64,000 nucleotides of DNA from Cannabis sativa (taxonomy: Eukaryota; Streptophyta; Magnoliopsida; Rosales; Cannabaceae): positions 11,467,850 through 11,531,849 of the forward strand of contig NC_083602.1 in the NCBI RefSeq assembly GCF_029168945.1. The letters run 5' to 3'. Below the pieces are notes generated by a model. That model was not told the origin of the DNA. It saw only the letters and a program-made list of their open reading frames with translations, and did no database searches. The stretch's first letter is position 1; every line of letters starts with the position of its first letter. The position numbers and the translations under genes were made by a program. Below, piece by piece: positions 57,544 through 64,000 of the stretch.

Positions 57544-58001
57544 CAACACTACTACAAAAACCCCTTCTAGAGGTGGTTTTTAAGCCCTTTCAGCGTCGGT
57601 TTTTGCAAAATTCGCTACCGACGCTGATCAGGGCGAAGCTAAAGGGTTTTAATGAACCGACGCCATATGTAGCGTAGCAACCGACGCCATAGGTACGCGA
57701 ATTTCAATTTTTTCATTTTTTTTTTTAAATTTAATTATATAATTTTAATTACATTTTAATTATATATTTATTGATTTATATATTATTTTATTTAATTTAA
57801 ATTACATATTTATTTTTTAAAATGTAAATTAAATATTATTTAAATTTAGGTAAAATACATAATTTAATTTCATAAAAGAATTAAATATTACACAAACACT
57901 AATGTAAAATTAGTTAAAAAATATTAATAAGTTAATAAATCTAACTACAAGTTAATCTATAAAAATTACATAATGAAGAAAAATTCTTGGACCTTTCAAC
58001 C

Positions 58002-60045
58002 TCAATCGTCACCGTGAATCACCGCCATCAATTGTTCTATCCACTTTCGCTGTAGTGGTAACAATTCTGTTTTTGGATCGTATTGCTTCTTACCCCCAAA
58101 CTGTTAAAAAAATAAAAAATTTATATTAGTTTATATATATGTATATTATATATTTGTTATTATAGAATTTATATACTATAATCAATAATTAAAACTTACA
58201 GCTTTTTGATCTTGTATGTAACAGCTGGGGTTGGCACATGCGACGATGTCAGTGATATATTTCAAAACATAAAAACCACATTCTTGGCTTTTAGGTTGTC
58301 TTGGACAGTTTGCTTGGTTAATTTCTAGCCACAGGCCAAGATACTCATGTGCGTTCCCTATATTCATGAATGCCCTGTTTTGGAAAATTATATTAGCATT
58401 TCAATTCGTTAGTTAATTTAAATTCGTTACATAAGAAGTCATTAAATTATTACCTTCCGACCATTTGTTCTATTTCTTCGGGAATTGGGCGGCCACTTAC
58501 AGGGTTTAAATGGATAATTTTCCTTGGCGTAACCACCACTAGCGTCCAATGCATCCTAGAAAATTATATTGGAATATAAGTAAGATAGTATAAAAATAAT
58601 TTGAAGACATAATATAGAAATGAACAATTAGCACTAAAGAATTTAATAAAGTTTACCCGATATTCCAAGGAATAAAGAACATTTGGTGGTTGTTATTCAT
58701 TAATGATAACCAATTAGCCAATCGTCTTGCCGCATCGTCAAAAGACTGACTCTTTTCTTCATCGGTGATCCCATGCACTATGAGAAGCTCTGGGTCGTAA
58801 AACTTGAAAATTTTCCTCAGACCATTGATGCTCTCCCATATGTGCCTGCCAAAAAAAAGTGTTAGTGTCTTATAATAATTTGACTATAATTTGATATAAG
58901 GTTAATTAGATTAAAGAAGAGTATACATCATTCCAAACAGTATTCCCTGGTTGCCGATGTAGTCACACGTAGCAACCTGCTACAAATCCTCTCCAGATAA
59001 CATGATCTGGGTACGCGGTGCAATGAATCCTCGGGGGACAGGAATTGTGATTATATCACGTTTATCTTTGAGCCTCAAGAATTCACGAATCATCCATTTT
59101 AGAGAATTAGGGATCAACGCCATCTTCTCTTCCGTGAACAAGTCATCTTCCCGTGCACCACCGCCTTGTGGAGAAAGCATCGGAGCTTTCCCCTTCGACG
59201 CATCACGTCTTGAGGGCGGTTGAGCCAGTGGACCCTAAACAAAACGGAACATAATATATCAAATTTTATCCAAATTCTACTGAAATTTCGGTAGCATAGC
59301 AGTTGTAATTGAATGGCCCAAAAAATTTTAAACATGCCTGTATAACGACAAATAACACATATATAACAGTAGTTTGTTCATCCATCCCACTGCAGCACAT
59401 ATATTCGCAGAACCTACTTCACTACGGATGAATATTGAAGATATTCAAACTCCACTAATCATTAAGAATTAATTTATAAGAGAAGCTACCTCGGTTGTTA
59501 GAATTAAGTGTTTAGGCCAAGGAAGGAACATCTGCGATACGTCCCTAACATATCTGCACCCTTCAATTGGGATTGGGATTTTAGCATCCTCTTGTAGGAT
59601 TTCTGACACCAGAATTCGGGCATGTGAATCATCGTAGTCCTAGCAGTGAACAGTGATTTTACCAACATGCTCGTACAAATACGCTCGGGCCACAATGTTG
59701 TCGATGTTGTCAGAGCAGAGATGTACTTGCTGATTAAGGGCCGCATGGTCATCAAAATTGTACGAGCATGTCGTTCCAAACTTTATTTTTCAGAGTCGGG
59801 TTGACTTCTTTCCAATTTTTATAGGACAACCCTATCGTCTGCCGGCATCTGACACCTAGAGTGGATACGAGCTTAGCATAGCTTTTCCTGCAGTATTGTC
59901 CTTTGTCATTAACCTCGAGGGCCACTCTTTTGCCTTGATCCATTAGCTTGGATATTTCATTCATTTGAGTAGGCCCTCTTGTAGGTATTACTGTTGGACA
60001 CTCTGCCTCTGGGTCTGAATCAGATCCTGAACTCGAGTTGGCCAT
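58002..60045 (-). pseudogene. CACTA element 3 gene: transposase-domain exon 1 joined to spacer, then Ulp1 protease exons
   Basis: The start ATG (MANSSSGSDSDPEAE, at 60045) is intact here, unlike in element 1. Exon 1 continues through MNEISKLMDQGKRVALEVND and LSYKNWKEVNPT. At about 59757 it jumps straight into the acidic spacer (DDHAALNQQVHLC), so the exons in between, with most of the transposase-like domain, are lost. A TAG interrupts the spacer (about 59640). The downstream exons carry the protease His (MHWTLVVV) and Cys (QECGFYVLKY) and end at TGA 58004-58002. The residue at the usual Asp position is again Asn (IHLN). Another stop (about 58980) cuts the exon ending at 59240. Confidence 0.75.
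59268..59458 (-). repeat. CACTA intron module, copy E
   Basis: The counterpart of copy B, in the intron before the Ulp1-side exons of element 3. Confidence 0.8.
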
Positions 60046-60097
60046 ATCTACACCATTAACAAACAAAATTGATAATCATGCTACTAACACTAAATTC

Positions 60098-60330
60098 TAC
60101 CGAAATTTGATCCAAATTCTACCGAAATTTTGGCAGCATAACGGCTGTAATTGGACATTCCTAAAAATTTTAAAAGTGCCTAAAGTAACAAACAAAACAA
60201 ATATAAAAATACAGAACAAAGAAACTAACATAAACAATACAAAATTTATCCACCAATTCGACCGCAGTACATGTATTCGCAGAACCTACTTCACTACGGA
60301 TGAATATTTAAGATATTCAAACTCAACTAT
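60098..60330 (-). repeat. CACTA intron module, copy F
   Basis: The counterpart of copy A, just upstream of exon 1 of element 3. Next to it the GATCCAAATTCTACCGAAAT word occurs with an extra partial repeat (ACCGAAATTTGATCC). Confidence 0.8.
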
Positions 60331-61318
60331 GCATGCATTGATAATTAATTATAATAACAAAAGGTTAGCGGATGGATATACCTATTGCAAATCCGATCAA
60401 CACCGAAATATGTCGATCGACTCTCAAATATTAGCACACAACCTATAACATAATGCAATATATAACCAAATTAAAATTTTAATTATTAAATTACTTACTA
60501 GTTATTAAACAAAGTAGCAAGTTACTAGTTACTAATTTCCATAGTTAATTTTTTTAAAAAAATAATATATACATATATATACATATATAATAAATTAAAT
60601 ATCAAACTACCATTATTTTAAGAACTTTAACTCTAAACTAATTAAATTCCTACTACCTCTCATTCTCATTCACAAAAAATATATATATACAATACAAATA
60701 CACAAATAGTATATACACAATATATATACACACAACATATATATAAACACATATTCAATAATAAAATACAAAATCTATACATATATATTATATATCAAGT
60801 AAATAAATATTTATCTTATAAACGCAATCCGGCGACAAATTGCGACCAAAAATCCGGCCACCTATAGCACACACAATATAATATTAATAAAATGAAAAAA
60901 TCCTAAAAAAAATTTACAAAAACGAAATAATACCAATGTACATTAATAAAATGAACAGAAATCATATTTATACCTTAATGAACGTTGAAATTAAACGATT
61001 TCTCCGCTAAAATCGGTGGTCGGAGTTAAATCACCACCATTTTTTAAAATAGGTTCGAGTACAGTGTAAATGGGTGAAAAAACAAAACATTTTTAGTGTA
61101 TGGGATTAGATATTGAAAATAGAAACTTTTAAGACAAAAATGAGGTGAAATGGTGAAGAAATGAGAAAGATATGGGGGTTTTTAGAGGTGGTTGGCGAGA
61201 GTTTTCGTGGGTTTTCTCTGCTGTAGAAGTGGCTGGTATATGCTGGAGAAGAAGAAGTGAGGAAGAAGAAGACGATGCAGAGGTTATTCAGTGGAGACCC
61301 TATGCCCACTACAAGAAA

Positions 61319-61712
61319 AGCAATTTTTGCCGGCGCAGTTGACCAATTGCGCCGGCAAAAGTTGTCAGCATTAATGAGATGCTGAATTTGGGATTGGATT
61401 CAGCTATACCTTTTACCGGCGCAATGAAATGCGCCGGTAAAAGATGAATACTGAACCGCCAAATGGCGCGAACACATGTCCAATTCTGTAAGGCTTTTAC
61501 CGGCGCACAATTGCGCCGGTAAAAGTTTCCCAAATTTTGGTGGGAATGTTAACCGCCCTCGTGAAAATTTGGGGGGGAAATAAAACGCGTGGTAGGTGGG
61601 GTTACTTTTACCGGCGCATTACTGCGCCGGTAAAAGTGTTAAGCCAAACGGTGCGTTTGGTTTTAGGGTTATATGACCACTTTTACCGGCGCAATTCAAT
61701 GCGCCGGTAAAA
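61319..61712. repeat. Subterminal repeat array of element 4
   Basis: Five inverted pairs of CTTTTACCGGCGCA and TGCGCCGGTAAAAG, each pair spaced by 4-12 bases, stand at about 61319-61357, 61411-61443, 61494-61525, 61604-61638 and 61680-61713. They are probable binding sites for the element's own protein and can fold into hairpins. Confidence 0.88.
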
Positions 61713-62035
61713 GTGTTCATATATCCCCTTCGACGAGCACAGCCCATTTCTGCTTTTTTTTTTTTCAGAAATTTTTTTTTTTCTCTCAAAAAATTTCTCC
61801 TTCATCTCCTTCATCCCTCTCTTTCAATCTCACTCATTCTCACTCAATCTCACTTCTCTATCAATCTCACTCAAAATCCCACTCATTTCTCTAAAAAAAT
61901 TTGTTTTTTTTTTTGGAAAAAAATCCCCACCGCCGGCAGCCACTCACCACCGTTCGTCGGGCACCACCACCGGCCGCAGTAGCCTCCACCGCACACCCCG
62001 AAGCCCCACCTCCTGGTATTTTTTAATTTTTTTTT

Positions 62036-62460
62036 TTGAAAAGTTTATGTAAATGTGTATGTGTATGTGTAAATGTGTTTATTAGTGTATATATGTGTAT
62101 ATATATGTATTTCTGTATGTGTATGTATGTATGTGTATGTGTATGTGGATGTGGATGTATATATGTGTATATGGGTGTATGTATATATATGTATATGTGT
62201 ATGTGGGTGTATATATGTATATATGTATATATGTATATGTGTATGTGTATGTGGGTGTATGTATATATATGTATATGTGTATATATATTTATGTGAGAGT
62301 ATATGTAAATATGTGAGAGTATATAGGTGTTTATGTGTGTATATGTATATGTGTATGTGTTTATGTGTGTGTGTGTGTGTGTATGTATGTGTATGTGTAT
62401 ATATATTTAAGTTTAAGTATAAGTGTATGTATATATATTTATGTGTGTATATGTGTGTTG
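62036..62460. repeat. TG-rich microsatellite (TGTATG/TATATG), about 420 bp
   Basis: Alternating TGTATG, TATATG and TGTGTG units with few interruptions. The long open frames across it are low-complexity Cys/Tyr/Val/Met readings and not genes. Confidence 0.92.
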
Positions 62461-62632
62461 ATATTTTAATTATTGAGTTTTATTTTTATGAAATTAGGTC
62501 CCGTTGACCGGCCCGAAGCACCGCCTCCTGCTTGTTGTTGTCATTTTTGGACTGCTTCAGGTTTGTTTTTTTTTTTCTTTATGTTAGTAAATAATTTAAT
62601 AGTTTTGTTATAAGTTAGTATGCCTATACATG

Positions 62633-62796
62633 TTAGTGAAGTAGGTTCTGTGATAAAATACTACAGTCTGATCGGTGGTGTGATTTATTATTTTTCATAT
62701 GTTGTTATCGAAAGTTTGTTTGTGCTATATTGATAGGTTTTGAAAATTTTGGGTTTACGCTTTTTAAGCCGTTATGCTGCCCAAATTTTGGTAGAT
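62633..62796 (+). repeat. CACTA intron module, copy G (diverged)
   Basis: It keeps GTGAAGTAGGTTCTGTGA, a TACAGTCTGATCGGTGG segment and CCGTTATGCTGCCCAAATTT followed by GGTAG, in the same order and spacing as copies A-F, although element 4 has other terminal repeats. Confidence 0.65.
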
Positions 62797-63433
62797 AGTT
62801 ATGTAATGTAATTTTTAATTTAAATAAATTAAATAAAAATTTGTAAAATAATGTATATCATAAAATGTCAAAAGTATTCCAAAAAATGTATTTGAAATTT
62901 TTAAACTTTATAATATTCAATTTAAATAAATAAAATAGAAAAATATAAATTAGTATATATTAAAAAATATAATAGGTAATCAAAATATTTGTTTTAGTAA
63001 TCTTTAATTTAAATTAATATATATTATAAAATATAATAGGTAATCAAAATTTCTTTTTTATTTTAAAAAATTTGTAATCTTTAATTTAAATAAATAATAT
63101 TAAAAAATTAGTATATATTATAAAATATAATAGGTAATCAATTTTTTTTTTTTTTAAAAAAAAATTTGTAATCTTTAATTTAATTGAATAAATGTCAAAA
63201 TTGGTAATTACTAATTATTGTTTAATTTTAAAAAGTAAGTAAGTGATGAACTTTAAAAAGGTTGTAATTTTTAAGTTTAATAAATAAAATAGAAAATTAT
63301 AAATGAATATTTATTACAAAATTGAAAATGAAAGCAAATGATATTTTGAAGATTAAAAAGTTTGTAATTTGTAATGGGAAATTTGAATTTCTATACTTAA
63401 AAATGGTCAATTTTTTTTTAAAACCAATACATT
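62797..63433. repeat. AT-rich DNA with short direct repeats
   Basis: The words AAAATATAATAGGTAATCAA and TTTGTAATCTTTAATTTAAA recur three to four times between about 62960 and 63180. No coding signal. Confidence 0.6.
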
Positions 63434-63495
63434 TTACACTACAAAAAATATGACACTTTTTTCAAAACTCCAAAAATACCCCCCTCTATCTACTT

Positions 63496-63590
<95 letters not shown>

Positions 63591-63725
63591 CCGAACAAAA
63601 AAAAAAACAAATGCACATGATCCGATGGTCGGACCATGTGGTCCGACCATCGGACTATATGTTTTTTTTTCAGTTCGGTCAGAGAGAGAGAGAGACGAAG
63701 AGAGTGAGAGGGGGGTATTTTAAAT
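63434..63725. repeat. Foldback structure with a long (CT)n tract and a central palindrome
   Basis: It starts CACTACAAAAAATATGACAC, then AATACCCCCCTCT, about 87 bp of CT repeats (63499-63586), GGACCGAAC, a centre with GATGGTCGGACCA-TG-TGGTCCGACCATC (about 63621-63648), then GTTCGGTC, a GA run and AGAGGGGGGTATTTT. The order mirrors itself. It is probably a small CACTA-like MITE whose right terminus is missing. Confidence 0.7.
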
Positions 63726-64000
63726 AAATTAAATAAAAAGTTATAAATTAATGTTTATTATAAAATTTAAAATGTAATGAAGTGATATTTATAAATTTTA
63801 AATATTTATACTTATAATTTAAAAATAAAATAAAATAAAATTTTAAAGTAATTATAGTAAGAATTTAATCTAATTAGCATAAAGTAAGTGTAATTATAAA
63901 GTAAGTACAAATGAGCATAAGATATTAAAATAGCATAAAATTAAATTTTTATTATCTTTTCTTGATCTCTTTGGTTATACACCAAAGATAGGATAGTAAA

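Larger units (their letters stand above)
57547..61306 (-). mobile_element. CACTA element 3, close to element 1, cut by element 4
   Basis: The plus-strand left end is CACTACTACAAAAACC, preceded by CAA as the candidate duplication. Reading in reverse it follows element 1 closely: subterminal repeats, the Ulp1 exons, the transposase exon, intron modules and the 5' region. Relative to element 1 it lacks about 1.2 kb (element-1 positions about 7905-9112). At 61306 it is interrupted inside its left hairpin region (GACCCTATGCC) by another CACTA element. The remainder should resume beyond that element, outside the window. Confidence 0.88.
61307..64000 (+). mobile_element. CACTA element 4 (different family), left part, continues beyond the window
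   Basis: It starts CACTACAAGAAAAGCAATTT, preceded by GCC, the candidate duplication. It then has a dense subterminal array of CCGGCGCA / TGCGCCGG (61319-61712) and a CT-rich leader (61740-62010) with a possible short GC-rich exon ending at CACCTCCTGGTATTTT, then a TG-rich microsatellite. A second GC-richer block (62500-62560, GACCGGCCCGAAGCACCGCC) ends at a donor (CTTCAGGTTTG), and an intron module (copy G) follows. No transposase is visible before the right edge. Confidence 0.8.

Noticed and set aside
62036..62507. Three long open frames rich in Cys, Tyr, Val and Met
   Set aside because: Translation of a TGTATG/TATATG microsatellite; not protein genes.
63434..63637. Open frame of alternating Glu and Arg on the minus strand
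   Set aside because: It reads the CT microsatellite and has no other support.

Overview
The window is nuclear DNA from a flowering plant, most likely a eudicot. It holds spliced genes with GT/AG introns, AT-rich intergenic DNA and nested plant retrotransposons. It also holds CACTA, Mutator-like and Helitron transposons, a Cassandra element with its 5S-like LTR, and a germin-like protein gene. I cannot name the species from sequence alone; a Rosales-type genome such as hemp or hop is only a guess. About three quarters of the window is transposon-derived. Only one host gene looks complete.

Layout, left to right. 1-5513 is the 5' part of a minus-strand Ty3/gypsy chromovirus with a 2.2 kb LTR; it runs off the left edge. 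6069-11396 is a CACTA transposon (element 1, 3-bp duplication TTT) whose spliced gene joins an En/Spm-type transposase domain to a Ulp1/C48 protease domain. 11717-11804 is one isolated exon of a tafazzin-type acyltransferase. 13232-16650 is a deletion derivative of the same CACTA family (element 2), set inside the remains of another CACTA-like element. 17118-30446 is a young Ty1/copia element (5-bp duplication AGTAA). Its gag gene is split by a Cassandra-ended unit (17806-25978, duplication GCCAT), and almost all of that unit's interior is a Ty3/gypsy element (18018-25520).

31031-31605 is a Mutator-type foldback element with a 9-bp duplication. 32530-33700 is a 5'-truncated LINE on the minus strand. 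34343-36724 is a germin-like protein gene with a 42-nt in-frame mini-exon. 37159-37519 is another Mutator-type MITE. 38708-43839 is a degenerate minus-strand Ty1/copia element (duplication AATAT) that splits an older inverted-repeat element.

44593-48600 holds relics of CACTA elements. 49116-49425 is a CACTA MITE. 52157-52723 is a short Helitron. 53640-54960 is a run of four decaying copies of an exon-intron unit. 55121-57378 is a solo LTR (duplication GTTAA) of the gypsy family seen twice earlier. 57547-61306 is CACTA element 3, in inverse orientation to element 1 and cut by a newer CACTA (element 4, 61307 to the right edge) whose terminal region is built from CCGGCGCA/TGCGCCGG repeats.

The elements are linked by descent. 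The gypsy family occurs as a partial element, a nearly complete element and a solo LTR. The CACTA family occurs as elements 1, 2, 3 and a diverged relic, and all of these share a non-coding intron module that also appears in element 4. The most unusual structures are the Cassandra/gypsy composite inside the copia gag gene, the repeated CACTA intron module, and the mini-exon of the germin-like gene.
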